The notes: generated by a model not told the origin, from the letters alone. DNA of 37,301 bases from Halorubrum aidingense JCM 13560 (GCF_000336995.1 NZ_AOJI01000032.1:90650-127950); one strand, 5' to 3'. Numbered from the stretch's first letter, positions 15,878 through 23,745 are shown. Numbers and translations: made by a program.

Positions 15878-16971
15878 TGACCTTCGACGGCTCCGGGTCC
15901 CGGCGCGCGTCCGGGGTGAGTCGCCGTCGCCTCCTCGCCGGTCTCGGCGGGGTCGGCGCGGTCGGGATGGCCAGCGGGGCCGGCACGTTCGCGTACCTCT
16001 CGGACCGCGAGACGTTCGCGAGCAACGAGATCGGTACCGGAACTCTCGAGCTCCTCCTCGACGGCGACCCCGTCGAGGGGCCCATAACGATCGGCGTCGC
16101 CGACATCGATCGCGGGGCGTCGGGGCACGAAACCCTCGAACTCGGCGTCCGGACCAACGCGGCGCGCGTCTGGCTCGCGACCGACTGTCCGCGCCCCGAC
16201 GATCACCTCGCCGAGGCGCTCGAAGTCCGACTGTCGTTCGCCGGGGAACCCGTCTCCGGCGGGTGGCGCTCGTTCGGCGACATGCGCCGGGAGCTCGTCG
16301 ACGGAGTCAGGCTCGACGACGGCTGTCTCGACCCCGACGCGCCGGCGGACCTCGTGCTCCATTGGCGACTTCCGGCCGACGCCGACGGCTCGCTGGCGGG
16401 CGCGTCGACGTCGTTCGGCTTCCGGCTCTACGCCGAGCAGTGTCGGCACGTCGACGAAGCCGACGCGGGCGGGTCGAACCCCTTCGCCGGGATCGCCCCC
16501 TGCGACGAGCCCGACGAGCCGCCGGAGTGTGCCGCCTGTGAGGACGGCGACCGGTTCGCGCGGCTGACCTTCGCGTACCTCGGGCCGAACGACGCGCACA
16601 TCGTCGCGAGCACGCAGGGGAGCGGAACGGACGGCGGCGTCGCCTTCGAGGGATCGGTCTCGTCGGGCGGCACGTTCACCGCGGACGGCGCCGCCGTCGG
16701 CGGCGACGGCGAGTTGGGGACGAATCTCTACCTCGACGACGGGAACGGAAACAGCAACGGCGGCGGAAATGGGAACGGGAACGGCAACGGAAACGGGCGT
16801 CCGGCCGGTGTCAAGGTCCACACGAGCTGTTCGGAGGACCTCGTCGTCGGTCAGGAGTTCGGGTCCGACGGCGCCGGCGGCGCGCTGTACCGACTCACCG
16901 GCGGCGAGATCGCCGGTAAAGGGCCGATCTGCGGCGACTCGGCGCCCGACGACTCGGCGGAGGACCTCTGA
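15877..16971 (+). CDS. SipW-type secreted protein with C-terminal beta module
   Basis: This 364-residue protein has a Tat/SipW signal (VSRRRLLAGLGGVG...TFAYLSDRE), a compact scaffold (DIDRGASGHE in place of the DVKPGD segment, LVLHWRLPADADGSLAGAS as final strand) and the C-terminal motif AEQCRHVDE...NPF. After that comes a further module of about 145 residues starting CAACEDGDRF. It has FAYLGPNDAHI, GTFTADG, GTNLYLDD, a run of Gly-Asn repeats (16741-16797) and VKVHTSCSEDLVVG. This layout resembles a surface-protein module with a conserved HTSC motif, and the name is not certain. Start and stop overlap both neighbours by the TGATG arrangement, so the three genes are translated as one unit. Confidence 0.82.
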   Translation: MTFDGSGSRRASGVSRRRLLAGLGGVGAVGMASGAGTFAYLSDRETFASNEIGTGTLELLLDGDPVEGPITIGVADIDRGASGHETLELGVRTNAARVWLATDCPRPDDHLAEALEVRLSFAGEPVSGGWRSFGDMRRELVDGVRLDDGCLDPDAPADLVLHWRLPADADGSLAGASTSFGFRLYAEQCRHVDEADAGGSNPFAGIAPCDEPDEPPECAACEDGDRFARLTFAYLGPNDAHIVASTQGSGTDGGVAFEGSVSSGGTFTADGAAVGGDGELGTNLYLDDGNGNSNGGGNGNGNGNGNGRPAGVKVHTSCSEDLVVGQEFGSDGAGGALYRLTGGEIAGKGPICGDSAPDDSAEDL

Positions 16972-17942
16972 TGAACCTACCAGTATCACTCAAAACAATC
17001 GCAAACGTACTCGGGATCGTCCTGCTGATCGCCCTCGTCGCACCGTTCGCGGTGTACGCGGTGCCGGGGCTCGTCGGCGCGGAATACAGCTTCGTGGTGC
17101 TCACCGCGAGCATGACGCCGGCCATCGCGCCGGGCGACGTGGTCATCGTCGACGAGCGCGATCCGGCCGCGATCGCAGAGGGCGACGTGATCACCTTCGT
17201 CCGAAGCGGCAACGAGGTCCCGGTGACACACCGCGTGATCGACGTCGTCGACGGCCCCGCCGGGGTCGCCTTCGAGACGCAAGGGGACGCCAACGGCGGT
17301 CCCGACGCGTCGCTGGTCCCCGGCGAGAACGTTCTCGGCGTGGTGGCGATAACGATCCCGTACATCGGATACGTCGTCCAGTTCACTGACTCGCCGCTCG
17401 GCTTCGCCGCGCTCGTCGTGGTCCCGTTCGGGCTGTTGGTGCTCTCGGAGCTCTGGACGCTCTTCCGCGCTCGCGACGGGAACGCCACCGACGGCAGCGC
17501 CGCCCCCGACGGCGACGAAGAGAGCGCCGCCGCCGGAGCTGGGACCGGGGCCGGAGCCGCTGGCGCCGGCGCCGGAGCCGCTGGCGCCGGTGTCGCGACG
17601 GCGACCGACCCCGACGCCGCCTCCGGCGGGGTCTCCGTGGACTCGGTCGTCGGCGCCGGCCTAGTGCTGGCGGCGTTCGCGCCCTACAGCGTCTACGTCG
17701 CCGTGCAGCTCCGAACCGCGCTCGCGATCACGGTGGCGATAGCGACGACGGTGCTGCTGCTCGCGGCCCTCGCGATGTGGGCCGCCGCGAGCGGCGTCTT
17801 CGACCGCTCTCGCTCGTCGGGGACCGGAACCGCGACCGAGACGGGAACCGTGGCCGACACGGGCGCCGCGACCGATTCCCCCGCCGTGACCGCCCCGGAC
17901 GAGCCACCGATGGCTACCGACGGCGCCGGGGAGGTGGACTGA
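16971..17942 (+). CDS. Signal peptidase I of the Ser-His-Asp (SipW/Sec11) type
   Basis: This 323-residue membrane protease is the likely processing enzyme for the secreted proteins around it. The N-terminal transmembrane helix (residues about 10-32) is followed by the catalytic serine S47 in TASMTP. Histidine H87 in VTHRV takes the place of bacterial lysine, and aspartate D106 lies in QGDANG, the ER/SipW-type triad. A second membrane helix lies near 130-160. The protein then extends well beyond the usual size: a Gly/Ala-rich linker with GAGAAGAG repeats (about 180-210) leads to two more membrane helices near 230-285 and a Thr/Ala-rich tail. The extension may dock substrates or position the enzyme. 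It overlaps both neighbours by TGATG. Symbol left blank because family names vary. Confidence 0.9.
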   Translation: MNLPVSLKTIANVLGIVLLIALVAPFAVYAVPGLVGAEYSFVVLTASMTPAIAPGDVVIVDERDPAAIAEGDVITFVRSGNEVPVTHRVIDVVDGPAGVAFETQGDANGGPDASLVPGENVLGVVAITIPYIGYVVQFTDSPLGFAALVVVPFGLLVLSELWTLFRARDGNATDGSAAPDGDEESAAAGAGTGAGAAGAGAGAAGAGVATATDPDAASGGVSVDSVVGAGLVLAAFAPYSVYVAVQLRTALAITVAIATTVLLLAALAMWAAASGVFDRSRSSGTGTATETGTVADTGAATDSPAVTAPDEPPMATDGAGEVD

Positions 17943-18487
17943 TGGCCTCGATTCGGCGGCTGTCCGTGATCGTCATGGTCGCGATGGTGATCGGGAGCGT
18001 CGCGTTCGGCGGCGGATACACCCTCGCGCTGTTCACCGCGACCGCCGAGGTGTCGGGGAGCTTCGAAACGGCCGAGGAGTTCTCGACCATTGAGCAGGAG
18101 CGAGGGTTCCAGGTCGCCGTCACCGGCGGTACCGGTGACCAAACCGATGGCGACTCGAACGAGACGACCTCCAACGAGACGGTCTCCAACGAGACGTCCT
18201 CGAACGAGACGACCTCCAACGAGACCGTTCCGCCCGGCAACGACTCTGCTGGTGACGGATCGTCGACCGACGACGACGCCAGCGACCCCGAGCCGTCCGA
18301 CACCGAGGCGAACGAGTCGCCGTCGTCGTCGGGTGATTCATCGGTGGAGGATTCGTCGGCGTCGGACGACGCGGGCGCGGCGGAGGGGGGTGACGACCCC
18401 TCCGGTGAGACCCCTGACGACGGCACCGATGCGACAGATCCGTCCGATCCGTCTGATCCGTCTGATCCGCACGCTGAGGCGCCGTAG
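17942..18487 (+). CDS. Sequon-rich small membrane-anchored protein of the SipW operon
   Basis: This 181-residue protein has one N-terminal hydrophobic segment (residues about 7-30) ending LALFTATAEVSG, which is similar in feel to the SipW cleavage region. The rest is extremely acidic and unstructured. Residues near 72-95 are five tandem SNET units encoded by five 15-bp repeats (18155-18229), giving five N-glycosylation sequons in a row plus NDS. The C terminus is Ser/Asp-rich with a DPSDPSDPSDP repeat. It is probably exported or membrane-anchored and heavily glycosylated by the AglB oligosaccharyltransferase, like S-layer stalks. It overlaps the peptidase stop (TGATG). No family is recognised. 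Confidence 0.75.
   Translation: MASIRRLSVIVMVAMVIGSVAFGGGYTLALFTATAEVSGSFETAEEFSTIEQERGFQVAVTGGTGDQTDGDSNETTSNETVSNETSSNETTSNETVPPGNDSAGDGSSTDDDASDPEPSDTEANESPSSSGDSSVEDSSASDDAGAAEGGDDPSGETPDDGTDATDPSDPSDPSDPHAEAP
18155..18229 (+). repeat. Five 15-bp coding repeats (SNET units)
   Basis: Units of the form TC(C/G)AACGAGAC(G/C)xxx repeat five times in frame inside the preceding gene. Each encodes Ser-Asn-Glu-Thr plus one residue, so each unit creates one glycosylation sequon. Confidence 0.85.
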
Positions 18488-18489
18488 TC

Positions 18490-18654
18490 ATGGGCCTCCG
18501 GTCCAGTTGTCGCGGGCGTCGGCTTCTCCTCGGTCAGCTGACGGCGACCGGTCGATCTGAACGTCGGTTCGGATCGAAACTCACCGTGCTGTTGCTGCTG
18601 ACGGCGCTGTTTCTCCTCACGCTGCTCGTCGGGGTCGCGCGCGGAATCGCGTAA
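18490..18654 (+). CDS. 54-residue single-helix membrane protein
   Basis: This small frame opens two bases after the preceding stop and encodes a 54-residue protein. A basic N-terminal half (MGLRSSCRGRRLLLG...GRSERRFGSK) is followed by one transmembrane helix (LTVLLLLTALFLLTLLVGVA) and a short tail RGIA. The charge pattern predicts the N terminus in the cytoplasm. Position directly at the operon's end suggests it is the last cistron. Small single-helix proteins of this kind often accompany membrane enzymes, so a partner of the peptidase is possible. No homologue is recognised. Confidence 0.5.
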   Translation: MGLRSSCRGRRLLLGQLTATGRSERRFGSKLTVLLLLTALFLLTLLVGVARGIA

Positions 18655-18705
18655 CGCTCCCACGGCAGTTATGTACCGGGTGGGCGAAGCCTCACCCAGA
18701 CAGCC

Positions 18706-19503
18706 ATGGTCGCGCTCGACGCGTTCGCGTTCGTCTTCATCGCCGGGCTCATCACCGCGCTGGCGACCGGTATCGGCGCGCTTCCCTTCTTCTTTTTCGA
18801 CTCGATCAGCGACCGCGGGAACGTCGCGCTCTGGGGGTTCGCCTCGGGGATCATGGTCTCGGCGTCGCTGTTCGGGCTCGTCGAGGAGGGGCTCTCCGAG
18901 GGGTCGATCTGGCAGATCGGCGTCGGGATGCTCGCGGGCGTCGTGCTCGTCGTCCTCGCTCACGAGGTGCTGATGGACGCCGACGTCGACCCCCGGGAGT
19001 ACGAGGAGGCCGACTTCAAGAAGCTCCTCCTGATTCTCGGGGTCTTGACCGTCCACAGCTTTCCCGAGGGGATCGCCGTCGGCGTCTCGTTCGCTGACCT
19101 CGGGCTGGAGGGCGGCACGCAGCTCTTCGGGTTCACCGTTCCCCTGCTCGCGGTGTTCATGACGGTCGCGATATCGATCCACAACGTCCCGGAGGGGACG
19201 GCCATTTCCATCCCGCTGCGGGCGATGGGCGTCTCGAAGTGGCGGATGGTGTGGTGGTCGGTGTTCTCCAGCCTCCCGCAGCCGATCGGCGCGGTGATCG
19301 CGTTCGGTTTCGTCCGCTACGCGCGCGAGTTCCTCCCGTACGGCTTCGGCTTCGCCGCGGGGGCGATGATCTACCTCGTCGCCTCCGAGTTCATCCCCGA
19401 GGCGCTCGACACCGGCGCCGACCTCCCCCGCGGCGGGAAGCCGGTGCTAGCGGGTGGAATGGCGCTCGGCGTCGTGTTGATGGTCCCGCTCGCGTTCATC
19501 TGA
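18706..19503 (+). CDS. ZIP family metal transporter
   Basis: This 265-residue polytopic membrane protein has about eight helices and the two ZIP metal-binding motifs, H117-SFPEG and H159-NVPEG. These histidines and glutamates form the metal pathway for Zn, Fe or related divalent ions, with transport into the cytoplasm. A short acidic loop between helices 3 and 4 (DADVDPREYEEADFKK) replaces the His-rich loop of many ZIPs. The metal specificity cannot be told from sequence. The start at 18706 gives a first helix of normal position; a TTATGTA element at 18670-18676 lies about 33 bp upstream. It is separated from the SipW operon by about 50 bp and likely has its own promoter. Confidence 0.9.
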   Translation: MVALDAFAFVFIAGLITALATGIGALPFFFFDSISDRGNVALWGFASGIMVSASLFGLVEEGLSEGSIWQIGVGMLAGVVLVVLAHEVLMDADVDPREYEEADFKKLLLILGVLTVHSFPEGIAVGVSFADLGLEGGTQLFGFTVPLLAVFMTVAISIHNVPEGTAISIPLRAMGVSKWRMVWWSVFSSLPQPIGAVIAFGFVRYAREFLPYGFGFAAGAMIYLVASEFIPEALDTGADLPRGGKPVLAGGMALGVVLMVPLAFI

Positions 19504-19571
19504 CGACCGGTTCCGCCCGGTTTCGACTGCCCATCCCGTGCCGCGGTCCCCGCGGAGGCCGCCGGAATCGG

Positions 19572-20429
19572 CTACTCTCCGCCGGAACCGGCCGCTGCGA
19601 CTTCTCTGTCCGTCTCCGGCGACTCGGCGTCGTCGTCAGGATCGACGATCCGGTACGCGAGCGCCACCGAGCCGAGTGCGAGGGCGATCCCGCCGATCAC
19701 GTCGGTGAGCCAGTGGATGCCGAGGTACATCGTCGCGACCACGACCGACGTCGAGAGCCACGCCGCGATCGGCGTCCACAGCGGGTACTCCCTGCGGGTC
19801 AGCACGGCGAACGTGAGGACCGTCACCGACAACGACGTGTGCAGCGAGGGGAAGACGTTCGCCGCCTCGTTCACCTCGCTCGTCAGCGCCATGAAGTCGG
19901 GATTGTGAGTGAACAGCAGCGATGTCACCATGTCCGGCATCAGGTTCCGCGGGCCGTGCGCGAACACGACCGTGTACAGCACGAGCCCGATCGCGTAGTT
20001 GAGCGCGTACGCGATGACCAGTCGGTTCAGCATCGTCGTCCGCGGAAGCGCGAGGTACGCGAGGAACGGGAACGAGAGCAGGAATACGTACCCGTACACG
20101 TACACCCACGAGAAGTAGATCGTCAACTCGGGAACGACGAACGTCGCTTGCACCCACGCGACGAAGTTGCCCTCCAGCGCGTAGATGAACCCGGTCATCT
20201 GGAGCCCGAACAGCTCGGACACCGTCTGTAACGACCCCCGACCGACCGCGCTCGCGAGCAACACGATTCCCAACGCCACGAGCGAGTACCGAATACGCCA
20301 CAGTCGCGGTACGAGCCCGTCCCAGAGCTCGTACAGCCGCCGCGGGCCGATCACGGCCACTCCCGCGACGAGCAGCATCGATCCGACCCACAGGGCGAGC
20401 CGCCCGACGACCGACACCAGCGGATTCAT
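19572..20429 (-). CDS. PAP2 superfamily membrane enzyme, IPC-synthase-like
   Basis: This 285-residue membrane protein has about six helices and the catalytic PAP2 motifs FPSLHTS (with its histidine) and GIHWLTD (histidine and aspartate). The segment TMYLGIHWLTD resembles the eukaryotic inositol phosphorylceramide synthase (Aur1-type) version rather than the classical phosphatase SRxxxxxHxxxD form. It probably acts on a phospho-headgroup lipid at the outer membrane face, as a phosphatase or head-group transferase; the substrate is unknown. Its start overlaps the stop of the upstream substrate-binding protein by four bases (ATGA), so the pair is translationally coupled. The C-terminal tail is acidic and disordered. 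Confidence 0.85.
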   Translation of the reverse strand: MNPLVSVVGRLALWVGSMLLVAGVAVIGPRRLYELWDGLVPRLWRIRYSLVALGIVLLASAVGRGSLQTVSELFGLQMTGFIYALEGNFVAWVQATFVVPELTIYFSWVYVYGYVFLLSFPFLAYLALPRTTMLNRLVIAYALNYAIGLVLYTVVFAHGPRNLMPDMVTSLLFTHNPDFMALTSEVNEAANVFPSLHTSLSVTVLTFAVLTRREYPLWTPIAAWLSTSVVVATMYLGIHWLTDVIGGIALALGSVALAYRIVDPDDDAESPETDREVAAAGSGGE

Positions 20430-22438
20430 TGGTCCCGCGAGAGCAGCCGCCCGTTCTCACCGAATCGGTACCCGGCCTCTCGCAACTCGTCGCGGGCCGC
20501 CTCCACGTCCACCGCGCCGTCCTCGCCGAGGAACGGGTGGACGGGGTCAGTGTCGTCTTCGCTCCACTGGAGCCCCTCTGGGACCCATTCCGGTGACGCG
20601 GCGAGCGGCGACGCCGCCGGCTGCGCGTATCCCTCGAACGCCTCGTCGACGAGCAGCGGCTTATCAATCAGCGATGCGAGCACGCCCCGGAACCGCGGGT
20701 TCGAGAGCGGCGCACGCCGCGTGTTGTACCCGATGTGGTAGAACGCGGCCGATCGCGTGCTCACGAGCCGCGCGTCGGCCTCTCGCCCCAGCCGCGGCAC
20801 CGAATCCGGTCCGAGGTTCGAGAAGGTCGCGTCTGCGAGGCCGTCTCCGACGGCTTGGACCGCGGCGATGTCGGAGGGTGCGACCTCCACTCTGAGCCGC
20901 TCGAACGCCGGCTTGCCACGGAACCGCTCGGGTATCCCGTCGATCGAGCTACTTCCGGTCACGTCGCCGTCGCCGCTCTCGGTGGTGCCGTCATTAGTGG
21001 TCCCGCCATTGGTGGCCCCGTCACTGGTGGTCATATTTGTGGTGCCGTCGTCGCTGACCGTCGCGTTGGTCGTCTCTCCGCCCGTCTCGGCTTCCGTTTC
21101 GACCCCGCCATCCTGCCCGGCCCGCACGAGGAAGTGCTCGGCGTTCCGCTCGAAGACCACCGACTCCTCGGCGGTCGCCTCGACGAGTCGCATCGGTCCG
21201 CTCCCGACGGGGTTCTCGTTGTTCGACACGACGGCCTCGGTCGTCTCGCCGTCGAACTCGAAGCCGGCGATCGTCGCGACCGACGTCCGCTCGCGCCAGA
21301 CGTGTTCCGGAAGGATAGGGACCTGTAGGGCGCGGAGTCCGACTCGACGGGAAACGTCCCCGATCTCGAATCGGACTGTCGCGTCATCGACGGCAGTTAC
21401 GGACTGAACGAGCGACGTCCGGCCCCGGAACCTCGGTGCGGGCACGGGCGCCTCGACGTTCCCCATCGACGTGTCGCCGAGGAACTCGTAGGTGAACGCC
21501 ACGTCGTCCGCGCTCACGGGCTCGCCGTCGTGCCACTGCGCGTCCCGAAGGGTGACCTCGAACGTCTCGGGATCGCTCCGCTCCCATGCAGCCGCGAGCC
21601 ACGGGATCGCCTCGTCTCCGTCCATCCGGACCAACTGGTCGTACAGCAGCGAGGTGAACGTCCCGTACCGACGGTACTCGGGCGCGATCGGGTTCCAGTT
21701 CTCCGTCACCCGCTGGTCCGTCGTCACGAGTTCCAGCGTCGCCGTATCGGCTTCGTCCCCGTCGCCGTCGGTCTCCGTGTCGCCGTCGGTCTCCGCGTCG
21801 TCGCCTGTCTCATCCCCACTGCTTCCCCGGTGCTCCAGGCCGAGCAGCCCCTCGATCGACAGCGGCTGTTGTGCTCCCCAGCCCTCGAACCGCTCGTCTC
21901 GGATCGCGGTGAGGGCGTCTGGGAACGCGACAACCGTGAAGGGCTGACGGTCGACGAGCGCCTCTTGAAGCTCTGAAACGACCGATCGGCGCCGGTCGCC
22001 TTCGGCGGTTCGCTGCTCCGACAGCAGCTCGTCGACGCCGAAGTCGGCGAACCCGAACGGGTTCTGCCACCCGGTCTCGGCGCCGAACCGAGAGTGAGTG
22101 AGCGAGTAGAGTACGTCCGGATCGAACGGCTCAGCCTCGCGGAACTGCCCGACGTAGATATCGAAGTTGTGGTTGAGGAGCACTCGTCGGCGCAGGTCTC
22201 GCAGGCTCATCGTGTTGATCTGCATCTCGATCCCCACCGCCTCGGCGTTCTCCGCGAGCTGCCGGGCGATCCGGATCCCGTTCGGATCGTTGTCGGCCGG
22301 CATGGTGTTGATCTCCAAGGATAGCTGCCCCGGGCGGTCGCGTCCGGCGATGTTCCGTACTCGGCCGATACAGCCGGCGCTGAGGACCGCAGTACCGACT
22401 CCCGCGAGCGCCTTCCGCCGGCCGATCTGCCGCGTCAT
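20426..22438 (-). CDS. Lipoprotein, family-5 solute-binding protein in permuted order
   Basis: This 670-residue protein has a Tat-type lipoprotein signal (IGRRKALAGVG...LSAGC, lipid-anchored Cys23). It belongs to the extracellular solute-binding protein family 5 (peptide and related ligands). The lobe that normally comes last (ARQLAENAEAVGIEMQINTM..., VDELLSEQRTAEGDRR, VVAFPDALTAIRDERFEGW) sits first, at residues about 38-200. An acidic linker (residues about 203-232) follows, then the usual N-terminal lobe (VTENWNPIAPEYR..., WHDGEPVSADDVAFTYEF near 302). The chain ends with EAARDELREAGYRF, which in ordinary members precedes the segment now at residue 38. A Thr-rich insert with NAT and NMT sequons lies in the second half. 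No permease or ATPase gene is adjacent. A GTATAT box is about 30 bp upstream. Confidence 0.85.
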   Translation of the reverse strand: MTRQIGRRKALAGVGTAVLSAGCIGRVRNIAGRDRPGQLSLEINTMPADNDPNGIRIARQLAENAEAVGIEMQINTMSLRDLRRRVLLNHNFDIYVGQFREAEPFDPDVLYSLTHSRFGAETGWQNPFGFADFGVDELLSEQRTAEGDRRRSVVSELQEALVDRQPFTVVAFPDALTAIRDERFEGWGAQQPLSIEGLLGLEHRGSSGDETGDDAETDGDTETDGDGDEADTATLELVTTDQRVTENWNPIAPEYRRYGTFTSLLYDQLVRMDGDEAIPWLAAAWERSDPETFEVTLRDAQWHDGEPVSADDVAFTYEFLGDTSMGNVEAPVPAPRFRGRTSLVQSVTAVDDATVRFEIGDVSRRVGLRALQVPILPEHVWRERTSVATIAGFEFDGETTEAVVSNNENPVGSGPMRLVEATAEESVVFERNAEHFLVRAGQDGGVETEAETGGETTNATVSDDGTTNMTTSDGATNGGTTNDGTTESGDGDVTGSSSIDGIPERFRGKPAFERLRVEVAPSDIAAVQAVGDGLADATFSNLGPDSVPRLGREADARLVSTRSAAFYHIGYNTRRAPLSNPRFRGVLASLIDKPLLVDEAFEGYAQPAASPLAASPEWVPEGLQWSEDDTDPVHPFLGEDGAVDVEAARDELREAGYRFGENGRLLSRDQ

Positions 22439-22462
22439 CTGTTCGTTGCTGTTTCGCTCCCG

Positions 22463-22472
22463 GCGTATATCT
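22463..22472 (-). promoter_or_regulatory. TATA box of the solute-binding protein gene
   Basis: The minus-strand GATATACGCC is centred about 30 bp before the start at 22438. It supports that start over the in-frame ATG 19 codons upstream. Confidence 0.5.
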
Positions 22473-22538
22473 CTTCTGTGGTGCGTCTGGTCCACGCCAC
22501 GCCGTCAACCCGGTACCGTTCTCGTGTCGAAACCAAGA

Positions 22539-23723
22539 TCAGATCACGTCCGCGAGCGGTAACAACAGCCCGACGCCCCACGCGAGGACGCCGACGATGA
22601 GCACGGGGTCGTCGTCGGCCGCTCGCCCGACCGCGATGATTCCCAGCGCGGCCAACACGGCGATGCGATGGACCATCAGTTCGGGCGGAATCGCGACGCC
22701 GAGCGCGGCGAAATCGACGACGAAGCCCGTGCCGAGTCCGACGGTCACGCCGAGGAACGCGGCCGTCGGATCGGCCCGCTCCACCCCGCTGACGACCAGC
22801 GCGGGGAGTCCGACGGCGATACCGAGGTAGAGGGGGGCAGCGATCGCTTTCGGCGGCAGCGCCGGGTAGGAGGTCTCCAGCGCCACGCCGGCGACCCGGA
22901 TCCCGACTAACACCGCCGCGAGCGCGACCCCGAGCAGGGCGGCGTCGGCGTGCCGCGCGCCTTCGCGACGCACGCGGTGTGCCAACTCGACCGCAGCGGC
23001 CCTCGTCCGTCGACCGAGCAGCGCGCCGGCCAGCGGGACGAGCAGCGCGAGTTCGATGACCGATATCCAGCCGTCGCTCATCCCCCCTTCGATCCCGCGG
23101 TACTCGCGGCTGACCGCCTCGGCGCCGTCGTTGTCGATGAAGTCGTCTTCGAGCCGCACCGCGGGGTCGTTGATGTCGGGAACCGTGTGTCGGAGCCGGA
23201 ACCAGTCGTAGTACTCCTCGTGGACTTGGACCGCGGTGTAGGCGCCGTCGGGGGACTCGTACGCCCGGATGTGGTCCCGCGAGCCGAGGTACGCGCCGTC
23301 GTGGCGTTCGAACGACTCGGTCATCCAGACGCCGCTGTCGGGCCCCCGGAAGTACGCGTAGCGGGTCGAGCTGTGAGCGTCTTCCCAGTCGCGGGTGACG
23401 ATTTCGCGGACGTCCTCGGGGTCCGCGTGGGCCTCCGCGTCGTCGGTCTCGCGCCAGTCCGTCTCCGGCTGTCCCTCGAGCGCCTCGCGAACCGTCTCGC
23501 CGTCGGCGTGAAAGACGACGTTGATCGCGAGCGTTCGACCGCCCTCCGCGGTGGTCCGGCTCGTGTACGGCCAGACTCGGTAGTCGCCGTCGACCTCCAT
23601 GAGCGCGTCGTCGTCGATCGCGGGGGCCGGCGGCTCCGTCCCTCCGGCGTCGAAGAATCCGGAGAGCGCGAGCCCGACGCCGACGACGACGAGGAGCGCG
23701 ACGATCACCGTGTTCCGCTGCAT
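22539..23723 (-). CDS. Unrecognised polytopic membrane protein with extracytoplasmic domain
   Basis: I do not recognise this 394-residue protein. A first hydrophobic helix (residues about 5-24) leads into an acidic soluble domain of about 200 residues, with Trp/Tyr-rich segments such as RVWPYTSRTT, STRYAYFRGPDSGVWM and HEEYYDWFRLRHTVPD. About six membrane helices follow from residue 225 to the C terminus. The soluble part would face outward if the first helix is a signal anchor. It precedes the solute-binding protein on the same strand with a 100-bp gap that holds the latter's promoter. A GTTTTTA element 27 bp upstream of the ATG supports a leaderless start at 23723. Confidence 0.7.
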   Translation of the reverse strand: MQRNTVIVALLVVVGVGLALSGFFDAGGTEPPAPAIDDDALMEVDGDYRVWPYTSRTTAEGGRTLAINVVFHADGETVREALEGQPETDWRETDDAEAHADPEDVREIVTRDWEDAHSSTRYAYFRGPDSGVWMTESFERHDGAYLGSRDHIRAYESPDGAYTAVQVHEEYYDWFRLRHTVPDINDPAVRLEDDFIDNDGAEAVSREYRGIEGGMSDGWISVIELALLVPLAGALLGRRTRAAAVELAHRVRREGARHADAALLGVALAAVLVGIRVAGVALETSYPALPPKAIAAPLYLGIAVGLPALVVSGVERADPTAAFLGVTVGLGTGFVVDFAALGVAIPPELMVHRIAVLAALGIIAVGRAADDDPVLIVGVLAWGVGLLLPLADVI

Positions 23724-23745
23724 GATCCCGCGGAGGGGAGCCGGC

